Origin: an uncultured Clostridia bacterium
Lineage (GTDB): Bacteria > Bacillota > Clostridia > Christensenellales > Borkfalkiaceae
Assembly: GCA_934247935.1 (NCBI GenBank)
Contig: CAKQKE010000004.1
Location: 124,001 to 188,000 of the forward strand
Direction: 5' to 3'
Length of the DNA stretch: 64,000 nt
The position numbers were made by a program, and so were the translations under genes. Below, piece by piece: positions 15,782-24,873 of this stretch (position 1 is its first letter; each line of letters begins with the position of its first letter). Under the pieces are notes generated by a model, which saw nothing but the letters and a program-made list of their open reading frames with translations, had not been told where the DNA came from and did not search any database.

Positions 15782-17074
15782 ATGATTGACAGTTTAAAAA
15801 AATTTATCGACAATTCGCAAACCGCCTATCAGGCGGTGCAAACGCTTAAAAACAGACTTCTCGGCGACGGATATGTCATGTTAAACGAGGGCGACGAATT
15901 TAAAATCGAGCAAGGAAAAAAGTATTTCGTCGTGAGAGACGGGAGTAGTCTGATTGCTTTTAAAGTGGGAAATATCGATAATTATTATTACAAAATTATT
16001 GCGTCGCACACCGATTCGCCTGCGCTTAAAATCAAGTTCGACGGCGAAAACGTAAACCTCGATTGCAGAAAACTCGAGACCGAAGTTTACGGCGGACCTA
16101 TTTTATACAGTTTCTTTGACAGACCGCTTAAAGTGGCTGGCAGGGTCGTTGTAGAAAGAGACGGAAAAATCGTTTCCGTGCCCGTTGTCGCAAAGACAAA
16201 CGTGGTGCTTCCTTCGGTTGCAGTACACCTTCAAAGACAAGTGAATTCGTCATTCGCGCCCAATGCTCAAACCGACATGCAACCGCTTTGCGGATTAGGC
16301 GTAGACAAGACCTATATTGACGACATTACAAAAGACGTTCTTTGTAAAAATGACAGAATTTACGATTACGACTTGTTTGTCACGTGTGCTCAGGAAGGGT
16401 TTTTCAGCGGTGCAAACGACGAGTTTTTCTCTTCTCCCAGAATTGACAATCTGGCGAGTGTTATATCTTCTATAGAGGCCTTGGAGAAATCCGACGGCGA
16501 CGGAATATCGGTTGCGTGCTTGTATGACAACGAAGAGGTCGGTTCCGGCACGAAACAAGGCGCGGCAGGCGACTTTTTATACGAAACGCTTAAAAGGGTA
16601 AACAGGTCGCTTAAAAAATCGGACGACGAATTTTCGGCGGCGGTATTTAAATCGTTTATGCTTTCTTGCGACGGGGCGCACGCAACTCATCCCAACCACG
16701 CAGAACTATCTTGTCAGCCGGGCAAAGTTTATCTCGGTAAAGGCGTAGTGATAAAGCATCACGCAAATCAAAATTATACAACCGACGCCGTATCGTCATC
16801 GGTGATTAAAAAGATTTTGCAAAACGGAAAAATAAGTTGTCAGGATTTCTTTATGCGTTCGGACATGCCGTGCGGAAGCACTCTCGGGGCAATCAGTTCG
16901 AGACATTTGTCTTTGCGTTCGGTTGACGTGGGTATCGCTCAACTTTCCATGCACTCTCAAGTGGAAACGATTGCGACAAGCGATTACGGTAACCTCGTTG
17001 AGGCTTTGACGGCGTTTTTAAATGCGAAAATCAACCAAACCGCTTACGACGAAATTACCGTCGAAACAAAGTAA
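15782..17074 (+). CDS. M18 family aminopeptidase
   Basis: A 430-residue dinuclear zinc aminopeptidase of family M18 (aspartyl aminopeptidase-like), cytosolic. Metal ligands and surroundings are visible: ASHTDSPALKIK, YGGPILYSFFDRPLKVAGRV, DNLASVISSIEAL, CLYDNEEVGSGTKQGAAG, SCDGAHATHPNHAELS, and the C-terminal MRSDMPCGSTLGAISSRHLSLRSVDVG followed by LSMHSQVE. The start chosen is ATG 15782, which follows CGGAGAAAA and a promoter; an upstream in-frame start would add 28 AT-rich-encoded residues. It opens a run of four peptidase genes, and an M29 aminopeptidase follows 45 bases later. Confidence 0.93.
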   Translation: MIDSLKKFIDNSQTAYQAVQTLKNRLLGDGYVMLNEGDEFKIEQGKKYFVVRDGSSLIAFKVGNIDNYYYKIIASHTDSPALKIKFDGENVNLDCRKLETEVYGGPILYSFFDRPLKVAGRVVVERDGKIVSVPVVAKTNVVLPSVAVHLQRQVNSSFAPNAQTDMQPLCGLGVDKTYIDDITKDVLCKNDRIYDYDLFVTCAQEGFFSGANDEFFSSPRIDNLASVISSIEALEKSDGDGISVACLYDNEEVGSGTKQGAAGDFLYETLKRVNRSLKKSDDEFSAAVFKSFMLSCDGAHATHPNHAELSCQPGKVYLGKGVVIKHHANQNYTTDAVSSSVIKKILQNGKISCQDFFMRSDMPCGSTLGAISSRHLSLRSVDVGIAQLSMHSQVETIATSDYGNLVEALTAFLNAKINQTAYDEITVETK

Positions 17075-17119
17075 AAATATATCAGCAATTCAAAAAACGT
17101 TCAGGAGGCAATACTGACA

Positions 17120-18349
17120 ATGAAAAATTATCTCAACGAATATGCCGAATTAATTATAAATCACGGTTTAAATTTGCAAAAAGACGAAATTTTACATATA
17201 AATTCACCCGTAAACGCCGCACCGCTTGTCGAAGAAGTGGCAAAGGTCGCTTATCAAAAGGGAGCGAAAAAAATAATCAACCATTGGTCGGACGGCAAAA
17301 TTTCCGCGCTTAAATACGAATACGAAAGCGTAGAGGACCTTGAAGACGTACCCGATTACGTAGCCGAAGCGCGAAATTGCATCGTCGAGCAAAAAGGCGT
17401 GTATCTCGGAATTTTATCCGAAGACCCCGCCGGTTTTGCGGGACTCGATTCGCAAAAAATTGCAAGGGCACGCCGCGCCATGAACAAGGCTTTAAGACCC
17501 ATGCGCGAGGCTACTTCTTCAAACAGAGTGCGCTGGTGTCTCGTTGCTTATCCGCAAACGGAGTGGGCTGAAAAAATGTTTCCCGACCTTTCCAAAGACA
17601 AGGCATACGAAAAGCAGTGGGAATACATTTTAAAGACGATGCGTCTCGATGCCGAAGACCCGCTTAAAGCATGGGAAGAGCATCAGGAAAAACTCACCAA
17701 AAGGTGCGATATTTTAAACAATGCGAATGTCAGATATTTCAGATACAAAAATTCGCTCGGCACAGATTTTAAAATCGGCATGCCCAAAGGTTATATTTTC
17801 TGCGGCGGAGCGGAAAAAGGCTTAAACGACGGCGTTTATTTCACCGCCAACATGCCCACCGAAGAGGTGTTTTCCAGCCCCGACAGGCTGACCGCCGAAG
17901 GTAAACTCGTCAGCGCAATGCCGCTTTGCAGAAACGGCGCGATTATAGAAAATTTTTCCATTACTTTTAAAGGCGGCAGAATCGTGGATTATTCCGCAGA
18001 GAAAGGCTATGACGTTTTGAAGGGTATAATCGACACGGACGAAGGCTCGCATTATCTCGGCGAAATTGCCTTGATAGGTAAAAATTCTCCCATTCACAAA
18101 CTCGGCGTTTTATTCTATGAAACCTTATTCGACGAAAACGCAAGTTGCCATTTTGCAATCGGAGATTCGTACGTCGGCTGCTTGAAAGGCGGCGAAAACA
18201 TGGACGAAGAAACTTTGCACAAACACGGTTTAAACACCTCGTTGGAGCACGTAGATTTCATGGTCGGTACGGACGATTTGAGTATCGAGGCGGAATGTGA
18301 AGACGGTACTATAATGCAAATTTTTGCAGACGGCGATTGGGTAATTTAA
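17120..18349 (+). CDS. M29 family aminopeptidase
   Basis: A 409-residue metalloaminopeptidase of family M29 (AmpS/PepS type), which removes N-terminal residues from peptides in the cytosol with two divalent metal ions. Family patterns include MKNYLNEYAELIINHGLNLQKDEIL, NMPTEEVFSSPDR (first metal-binding Glu), DEGSHYLGEIALI, HFAIGDSY, and a C-terminal HVDFMVGTDDLSIE. All expected Glu/His/Asp positions appear retained. AGGAGG lies 12 bases before the ATG. It is 45 bases from the M18 gene with no terminator between, so cotranscription is likely. Confidence 0.93.
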   Translation: MKNYLNEYAELIINHGLNLQKDEILHINSPVNAAPLVEEVAKVAYQKGAKKIINHWSDGKISALKYEYESVEDLEDVPDYVAEARNCIVEQKGVYLGILSEDPAGFAGLDSQKIARARRAMNKALRPMREATSSNRVRWCLVAYPQTEWAEKMFPDLSKDKAYEKQWEYILKTMRLDAEDPLKAWEEHQEKLTKRCDILNNANVRYFRYKNSLGTDFKIGMPKGYIFCGGAEKGLNDGVYFTANMPTEEVFSSPDRLTAEGKLVSAMPLCRNGAIIENFSITFKGGRIVDYSAEKGYDVLKGIIDTDEGSHYLGEIALIGKNSPIHKLGVLFYETLFDENASCHFAIGDSYVGCLKGGENMDEETLHKHGLNTSLEHVDFMVGTDDLSIEAECEDGTIMQIFADGDWVI

Positions 18350-18461
18350 TGGGGCGGTTTTGGGTATTTCGGTAAAATAAAAATCGAGTAATACAATAAA
18401 AATAAAGGTTTGGCGGCGGTGAGCGCGTAAATTTAACATATGATTTAAAGTAAACATAAAG

Positions 18462-18516
18462 CGGGTAAAATTTCCGCGTTTACATAATACGTATTGCATA
18501 AAACCGACAAAACAGG
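18462..18516 (+). repeat. TACGTA palindromic element, copy C
   Basis: The core TACGTA lies at 18488-18493. The right half reads GTATTGCATAAAACCGACAA and the left half is an imperfect inverted copy. It lies immediately upstream of the pepT ribosome site. Confidence 0.7.
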
Positions 18517-18525
18517 AGATAAAAA

Positions 18526-19746
18526 ATGACGGTAGAAGAAAGATTTTTAAAATATGTGTCATACGATACGCAAAGTATGGACGATCAGGAAAGATTTCCC
18601 AGCACGCAAAAACAAGAAGTGCTTTTAAAAGAATTGAAAGACGAATTGAAGGCTTTGGGACTCGATGTAATTCAAGACGAAAACAAATACGTTTACGCAA
18701 AACTTCCGTCAAATATCGACGGGTATAAAGGTAAAAAATTGTGCTTTATTTCTCACGTTGATACATCGCCTGCGGTAAGCGGAGCAAACGTAAAAGCCAA
18801 AACCGTTTTATATAAAGGCGGAGAAATTGTTTTAAACGAAGAGACAGGTATGCGCCTGACTCTTGACGAAAACCCCGACTTAAACGATTATATAGGCAAC
18901 AGATTAATCGTTACCGACGGAACGACCCTTTTGGGCGCAGACGATAAAGCGGGCGTTGCCGAAATTATGCAAGCGGTCGAATATCTTGTCAATCACCCCG
19001 AGATAAAACACGGCGATTTGCGTGTCGCATTCACTCCCGACGAAGAGGTTGGCAGGGGTGTGGATTTTTTCAATGTAAAATTGTTTGACGCCGATTTCGG
19101 CTATACAATCGACGGCGGCAAATTGGGGGAAATCGAGTACGAAAATTTCAACGCAGCGGCGGCTGTTTTAAAAATTCACGGCACATCCATTCACCCCGGC
19201 AGCGCGAAAGGAATAATGAAAAACGCAATCGATATGTTTTGCGAGTTTCATGCGCAACTTCCCGAAAGTCAACGCCCGGTAAACACCGAAAATTACGAGG
19301 GCTTTTATATGGTCAACGACGTAAGCGGAGACGTCGAAAACCTCACGGCAAAGTATATTATAAGAGATCACTATATGCAGAAATTCGAGCAAAAGAAGAA
19401 ACTTTTTGCGCAAGCAGCCGAAAAATTAAACGAAAAGTACGGCGCGGGCGTTTTTGAAACGATAATAAAAGACAGTTATTACAATATGAGCGAAATAATA
19501 AAGAAAAATATGTTTTTGATCGACAACGCGGTAAAGGCGATGAATGCTCCGGGCGTAAAAGAAAACATAGTGCCTATTCGCGGCGGAACTGACGGAGCAA
19601 GATTGTCTTTTATGGGTTTACCTTGCCCCAATTTGTCTACGGGCGGACATAATTTCCACGGCAGAAAGGAATACGTGCCAATCGAAAGTATGGAAAAAAT
19701 GGTACAAGTTATTTTGAATTTGGTTGACATTTATTCAAAAGACTAA
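18526..19746 (+). CDS. pepT: Peptidase T (tripeptide aminopeptidase, M20B)
   Basis: A 406-residue cytosolic tripeptidase. Zinc ligands and catalytic residues are visible: SHVDTSPAVSG (His, Asp), GADDKAGVAEIM (bridging Asp), TPDEEVGRGVDFF (Glu-Glu), YTIDGGKLGEIEYENFNAA, and RGGTDGARLSFMGLPCPNLSTGGHNFHGRKEYVPI with the last His ligand. The HPGSAKG dimerisation segment is near 225. Length is that of PepT. The ribosome site CAGGAGAT follows palindromic copy C. It is third in a run of four peptidase genes. Confidence 0.95.
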   Translation: MTVEERFLKYVSYDTQSMDDQERFPSTQKQEVLLKELKDELKALGLDVIQDENKYVYAKLPSNIDGYKGKKLCFISHVDTSPAVSGANVKAKTVLYKGGEIVLNEETGMRLTLDENPDLNDYIGNRLIVTDGTTLLGADDKAGVAEIMQAVEYLVNHPEIKHGDLRVAFTPDEEVGRGVDFFNVKLFDADFGYTIDGGKLGEIEYENFNAAAAVLKIHGTSIHPGSAKGIMKNAIDMFCEFHAQLPESQRPVNTENYEGFYMVNDVSGDVENLTAKYIIRDHYMQKFEQKKKLFAQAAEKLNEKYGAGVFETIIKDSYYNMSEIIKKNMFLIDNAVKAMNAPGVKENIVPIRGGTDGARLSFMGLPCPNLSTGGHNFHGRKEYVPIESMEKMVQVILNLVDIYSKD

Positions 19747-19883
19747 AAAATGAAACTGTATTTAAGTTGAATAATTTTGGCAGTAATTAAATCAATAGGC
19801 TGAAAATATATAAAAAGACGAGTTTCGGTTGGTGCATAAAGCGTACAAATCGAGATAAACTATTAAACTGAAAGGAGCAAAAA

Positions 19884-21587
19884 ATGACTTACGTAAAAAT
19901 TAAAGACATGCAATATAAAAGAATAGACAGGGACGAGGCGATTGATAAAATCAAAAAAATTACGGACAAAATTAAAAATGCGTCTTCGGCTGCCGACGTC
20001 GTCGAGGCGAGGAAGGAATATTGTCACCTTTCCGACGAGATAAGCACGATGAGTAATCTCGCCCACACGAGATTCAACCTCAACACTTTGGACGAATATT
20101 ACAACGGTGAAGTAGAGTATTACGACAATGTGCTTCCCGAATTGCAAATTTACTTTATCGAATATGAAAAGGCGTTTTTAAACAGCAAATATCTGGAAGA
20201 GGTAAAAAAGCAAATCAACCCGCTTGTCATTACCATGTATCAACTTTCTTTAAAGTGTGCCGACAAAAAAATTCTTGAAGAAATGCAAGAGGAAATGCGC
20301 CTTACCACAAAGTATTCAAAGTTTGTTTCAGAGCAACTTTATCTTTTCAGGGGCAGAGAAGTTACGCTTGGCGAACTTAGAAAATATATGCAGGACAGCG
20401 ACAGAAAAACGAGAGAAGAAGCATACAACGCTCTCGGCGCGACTTTGGAGAAAAATGCCGACTTTATAGATACCGTATTCGATGAAATGGTCAAGGTGCG
20501 TACAAAAATGGCACAAAAACTCGGCTATAAAAACTTTATAGAGTTGGGTTACAACAGAATGGCGCGTACTTGTTACGACCAGGATACGGTCAAAATTTTC
20601 CGTGAAAACGTGTTAAACGATATCGTGCCGGTAGTTTGCAGATTAAAGAAAAAAATTGCCGACAAACTCGGCATTAAAGAGATGAAACTTTACGACAACG
20701 ACACGTATTTCAAGGAAGACCCCAAGCCGATTTCAAACGCGCAAGGCATACTTGAAAGCGGTAAAGAAATGTACCACGAAATGAGCAAAGAAACGGCGGG
20801 ATTTATCGATATGATGTTCGAGTCGGACGCTTTCGACGTTCTTCCAAGAAAGGGCAAATGGACGGGCGGATATATGACTTCGTTCCCCCTTTACAAACAG
20901 CCGTTTATCTTTGCAAACTTCAACGGCACGACAGCAGACGTAGACGTAATCACGCACGAGGCGGGACACGCTTTCGCTTACTATTTGGGAGCGGACGATT
21001 TCACGACCGAACTCGACCTCGGCGGCATGGAAACTGCCGAAACTCACTCGATGAGTATGGAATTTTTCGCCTGGAAGTATATGGATAAATTCTTCGGTAA
21101 AGACGAGGCGAAATACCGCTATAAACATTTGGCTGACGCATTGACTTTTATACCTTACGGCACGATTGTCGACTATTTCCAACATATCGTTTACGAAAAT
21201 CCCGACCTTACGCCCGCGCAGAGAAAAGCGGAATGGAAAAAACTCGAGCAAAAATTCCGTCCTTATATGAATGCCGACGGAATAACGTATCTCGAACTCG
21301 GCACGCGTTGGCAATATCAAAATCACATTTTTGAAAGTCCGTTCTATTATATCGATTATTGTCTCGCGCAAACGGTTGCAATTGAATTTTTGGAAGAAAG
21401 TTTAAAAGATTACGACGGCGCGCTTAAAAGATATTTCGATTTTGCAAGAAAAACGGGCAATTATAAGTTTACCGACCTTGTAAAGGCGGCGGGTTTGAAG
21501 TCTCCGTTTGAAGAGGGCGCGCTTAAAGAAGTTGCGGCAACTTGCGAAAAATTGCTCGATGACCTTTCGACTCGGATTAAAGATTGA
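19884..21587 (+). CDS. M3 family oligoendopeptidase (PepF-like)
   Basis: A 567-residue zinc endopeptidase of family M3 that degrades medium-length peptides in the cytosol. The active site HEAGHAFAYYLG (HExxH) is near residue 356, followed by GGMETAETHSMSMEFFAW with the third zinc ligand Glu. The C-terminal helix with YIDYCLAQTVAIEFL is typical of the compact M3 oligoendopeptidases. GAAAGGAG precedes the ATG. With the preceding M18, M29 and PepT genes it could carry peptides from oligopeptide to free amino acids. A palindromic element and a bidirectional terminator follow. Confidence 0.94.
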   Translation: MTYVKIKDMQYKRIDRDEAIDKIKKITDKIKNASSAADVVEARKEYCHLSDEISTMSNLAHTRFNLNTLDEYYNGEVEYYDNVLPELQIYFIEYEKAFLNSKYLEEVKKQINPLVITMYQLSLKCADKKILEEMQEEMRLTTKYSKFVSEQLYLFRGREVTLGELRKYMQDSDRKTREEAYNALGATLEKNADFIDTVFDEMVKVRTKMAQKLGYKNFIELGYNRMARTCYDQDTVKIFRENVLNDIVPVVCRLKKKIADKLGIKEMKLYDNDTYFKEDPKPISNAQGILESGKEMYHEMSKETAGFIDMMFESDAFDVLPRKGKWTGGYMTSFPLYKQPFIFANFNGTTADVDVITHEAGHAFAYYLGADDFTTELDLGGMETAETHSMSMEFFAWKYMDKFFGKDEAKYRYKHLADALTFIPYGTIVDYFQHIVYENPDLTPAQRKAEWKKLEQKFRPYMNADGITYLELGTRWQYQNHIFESPFYYIDYCLAQTVAIEFLEESLKDYDGALKRYFDFARKTGNYKFTDLVKAAGLKSPFEEGALKEVAATCEKLLDDLSTRIKD

Positions 21588-21589
21588 TT

Positions 21590-21634
21590 TTGACTGTTTT
21601 ACAATGCACGTATTGCGTAAAACTTGCAAAACAG
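21590..21634 (+). repeat. TACGTA palindromic element, copy D
   Basis: The centre is CACGTA at 21607-21612. The arms GTTTTACAATGCAC and GTATTGCGTAAAAC are near-inverted copies. It lies just after the M3 peptidase stop. Unlike the other intergenic copies it does not precede a + strand gene. Confidence 0.7.
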
Positions 21635-21713
21635 GCACATAACAGCGGTAAATCGACAATAATAAAGCCGATTATAATATATTTATAAAATTAAAATTTT
21701 AATGATAAAAGCC

Positions 21714-21753
21714 AAAATGCTCGTTAAGGTGAATGCACCTTAACGAGCATTTT
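21714..21753. terminator. Bidirectional terminator between the M3 peptidase and P-type ATPase genes
   Basis: A perfect 18-bp stem (21714-21731 with 21736-21753) with an AATG loop, bounded by A and T runs. It can end transcription on both strands for the two converging genes. Confidence 0.92.
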
Positions 21754-21879
21754 ATATCTATATAGTTTTAATGTGATTATAAGTTTTATATCGTCCGACA
21801 ATCGAGCAAATCGCATCTGCATTAAAGCCGTAATTTAGCCGAAACGACATTTTGTAATTTAGTCGAAAACCGCCTTGTC

Positions 21880-24441
21880 TTACCGGACGGTCGGGGTTGT
21901 TGTTTCGTGCCTGAGTTTTTTCATCAGATACAAAAAGAATTTTTCAAACGGGAAGTCGAATTGTATTATACAAATTATTATAAGTATGTATTGCCAATTA
22001 TCTTTAAACGGCAAAATGCTTTCGAGTCTGAAGAACGCCGAATCCAAAAAGAATAAAGCCCACACGATGGTTATCGTGAAAATAAACGCCATCATAATGC
22101 CGCGGTAGGTGTTAAACGGTTCGCACATCCTGAACAAGAAAACAACTCCTCCGAAAGTCAGCACGAGTACCGACAAAGTTTGTGCGAATTCGGGAGAAAT
22201 CTGCATGTGCAGATACTTTGTTATTATTTGCATCAAATACACATTAAGCACGAGAATTACTGCGCCGGGTAGGGCGTTGGTAAGCACTGTCGCCGTAAAA
22301 TTTCCCGATATTCGTTTTGCGTTGGGTTGAATGGATAAAATTATCGACGGCAAACCGATTACGCAACTTTCAAGCATAAGCATCATACTCGGGTTAAACG
22401 GATAAGTCGATTTTCTGAGTATTGTGATTATTGCGAAAATCGCCGTAAACAACGTTTTCATAAGGTACAGCGACGAAGAAGACTGAATGTTGTTTACTAC
22501 GCGTCTTCCCTCGTTTACCACGCTCGGCAGAGATGAAAAGTCGTTGTTCATAAGCACAAGGTGGGCGATATGTCTCGTCGCTTCCGAGCCCGACGCAACC
22601 GTAACAGAGCAGTCCGATTCTTTCATGGCGAGTATGTCGTTTACGCCGTCGCCCGTCATTGCCACGGTGTGTCCGTGAGCCTTTAACGATTTGATGAGTA
22701 TAGCCTTTTGCTCGGGGGAAACTCTGCCGAATACCGTATATTCAGAAGCGACGTTAAACACCTCTTTTTCGTTGAGTCCGTCGAGGTTGATATATTTGTC
22801 GGAATTATTTACGCCTGCGCGCCTTGCTATTTCCGACACGGTTACGGGGTCGTCGCCAGAGATGATTTTTATTTGTACGTCGTTGTCTTTAAACCATTTA
22901 ATAGTGCTGATCGCGTCTTCCCTTATGTTGTCTTCAAAATAAATAAGGGCATATGGTAGCAGTTCAGAGGGGAGTTTTTCGTTTTCGATATAGCCGTCGG
23001 AGCGGGCGATTAAAATGACCCTTCTTCCTTTAGTCGTTTGCGCTTTGATTTTTACCTCTATATTTTTTGGAATTTTTTTAAGCACGAAATCGGGTGCGCC
23101 CATCACGAAAGTGCCGTTATCGACAAAACTTACAGCCGAATATTTCCTTTCCGAAGAAAACGGAATAGTCGCTTTTGGTATATATTTCGCGCTTACGCCG
23201 TAACGGTCGTTTAATGCGATTGCCGTTTGGTTGTTGTCGCTAAGTGCTCCCAGCATGCTCGAAATTACGTCTTCTATTAAATAATTCGTCTCGTCTTTAT
23301 CTATGTTTTCCTGACCGCATACTTTCATTCTGCCGTCGGTTATCGTGCCCGTTTTGTCGAGACACAACACGTCGACGCGCGCAAGCATTTCAAGCGAGTA
23401 CATGTCTTGTACAAGCGTTTTTTTCTTGGTAAGTCTCAACACGCCCACCGCAAGAGCGATAGAAGTAAGCAAAAACATACCCGACGGAATAAGTCCTATT
23501 ACCACGGTGGAGGTTTTTAATACCGTTTCCTGAATAAGTTCGGCATGGGTAGAGAAGTTTGCTCCAAGTTTAATCGATTTGTAGTTGTTGATTGCCATTA
23601 AAATCGAAATAGGAATAATGAAAGCGCAAATTGCCTTTATCATCGCGTTCATTGCCGCGGTAAGTTTTGACGGTGCTTTTTTAAATTTTTTCGCCCTTGC
23701 GGAGAGTTTTTGAATATAACTGTCTTCGCCTATTCTTATTGCTCTTATGTATGCGTTGCCGCTCGAAACGAAACTGCCTGCATAAAGTTTGTCTCCCACG
23801 TTCTTTTTAATGTTATTGGATTCGCCCGTCAAAAGCGATTCGTTTATATCTACGTTGCCTTTTACAAGCACGCTGTCGGTGGGAATCTGATTGCCCATTG
23901 AAATTTTGATTATATCGCCGAGCACTATTTCCGATGCGGGCAATTCACATTCCTTTCCACCGCGCACGACTTGTACGGTAGGGGCTTTTACAAGCATAAG
24001 TTTTTCAACGGCTCGTTTAGAGCGTATTTCCTGAATTATGCCTATAACCATGTTCAACATAAATATTACGGCAAAAACCATGTCCGAAAGTTTTGCATGG
24101 ACAATCAGCAGGGCGATTACGCAAGTGATACACAAAAGGTTGAAAAACGTAAATAAGTTGTTGCAAATAATGCTTAAATAAGATTTAGAGTTTTTGTTCT
24201 TAATCACGTTGACGAGGTTTTGCGCCTTGCGTTTTTCCACTTGCTCTAAAGTAAGACCGTAGTCCGGCTCGGGGGTAAATTCTTCAAGCGATGAATATTT
24301 TTCCTCGGTTTTTTCGTCGTTTGAAAACTCGTCCAAATCAAGCGACGGAGTCCTTACGATATCTTCGGTGGCGGTTGTTTCGTCGTTTTTTTGCTCGTTA
24401 TTTTTATTTAAATGTAATTTGTCTTTTAATTTCTCAAACAT
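21880..24441 (-). CDS. Cation-transporting P-type ATPase
   Basis: An 853-residue P-type ATPase with all catalytic motifs: LLTGES in the actuator domain, the membrane motif GLIPSGM, the phosphorylation site D362 in DKTGTITDG, and TGDGVNDILAMKESDCSV in the hinge. There is no N-terminal metal-binding domain and no CPC, so it is not a P1B heavy-metal pump. The C-terminal membrane part (MLMLESCVIGLPSIILSIQPN) resembles the CtpE-type calcium/divalent cation ATPases of Gram-positive bacteria; the transported ion is uncertain. A charged segment of about 60 residues precedes the first helix. It stands alone, convergent with the peptidase run. Confidence 0.9.
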   Translation of the reverse strand: MFEKLKDKLHLNKNNEQKNDETTATEDIVRTPSLDLDEFSNDEKTEEKYSSLEEFTPEPDYGLTLEQVEKRKAQNLVNVIKNKNSKSYLSIICNNLFTFFNLLCITCVIALLIVHAKLSDMVFAVIFMLNMVIGIIQEIRSKRAVEKLMLVKAPTVQVVRGGKECELPASEIVLGDIIKISMGNQIPTDSVLVKGNVDINESLLTGESNNIKKNVGDKLYAGSFVSSGNAYIRAIRIGEDSYIQKLSARAKKFKKAPSKLTAAMNAMIKAICAFIIPISILMAINNYKSIKLGANFSTHAELIQETVLKTSTVVIGLIPSGMFLLTSIALAVGVLRLTKKKTLVQDMYSLEMLARVDVLCLDKTGTITDGRMKVCGQENIDKDETNYLIEDVISSMLGALSDNNQTAIALNDRYGVSAKYIPKATIPFSSERKYSAVSFVDNGTFVMGAPDFVLKKIPKNIEVKIKAQTTKGRRVILIARSDGYIENEKLPSELLPYALIYFEDNIREDAISTIKWFKDNDVQIKIISGDDPVTVSEIARRAGVNNSDKYINLDGLNEKEVFNVASEYTVFGRVSPEQKAILIKSLKAHGHTVAMTGDGVNDILAMKESDCSVTVASGSEATRHIAHLVLMNNDFSSLPSVVNEGRRVVNNIQSSSSLYLMKTLFTAIFAIITILRKSTYPFNPSMMLMLESCVIGLPSIILSIQPNAKRISGNFTATVLTNALPGAVILVLNVYLMQIITKYLHMQISPEFAQTLSVLVLTFGGVVFLFRMCEPFNTYRGIMMAFIFTITIVWALFFLDSAFFRLESILPFKDNWQYILIIICIIQFDFPFEKFFLYLMKKLRHETTTPTVR

Positions 24442-24873
24442 TTTCGACCTCGAATTACGTCTTCTTAATTGCGTTGATTTTAAAAATTTTGTCTGTATAT
24501 TTGCTTGATTTATAAGTTCGTATTTGAATTGTTGCGTTTTTACCGCGCTGTTTCCATTATAAGCGGTAAATATGTCTTAACGTTCGTTTTGGGGATTATG
24601 CGCAAATAGACGTTGTTTCGATATATTTTATCATAAAACGAGTTTTTTTTCAAGTAGTTATGACGGAGAGAGGAAATTTCACGAGATATTCGTCGTTTTG
24701 GGACGAATTTTGTCTCAAACAAAAGCAAAAGTCGCAGTTTTTGTATAACTATTGACTTATATTTCGTTTTGGTGTATCATTATATATTGTAAGATAAAAA
24801 CGCAGGGCGTTAAATCAAAACGCCTTAAATTGTTTAGTAAAATCGTTTAATCAAAAATTATCGGAGAAAATTA
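24442..24873. other. Divergent intergenic region between two P-type ATPase genes
   Basis: This 432-base gap lies between divergent genes. It contains the + strand promoter at 24752-24780 and AT-rich sequence. No RNA gene or further coding sequence was recognised. Confidence 0.5.
24752..24780 (+). promoter_or_regulatory. Sigma-A promoter of the degenerate P1B-like ATPase gene
   Basis: TTGACT at 24752-24757, 17 bases, TATCAT at 24775-24780. The gene starts at 24874 after CGGAG. Confidence 0.6.
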
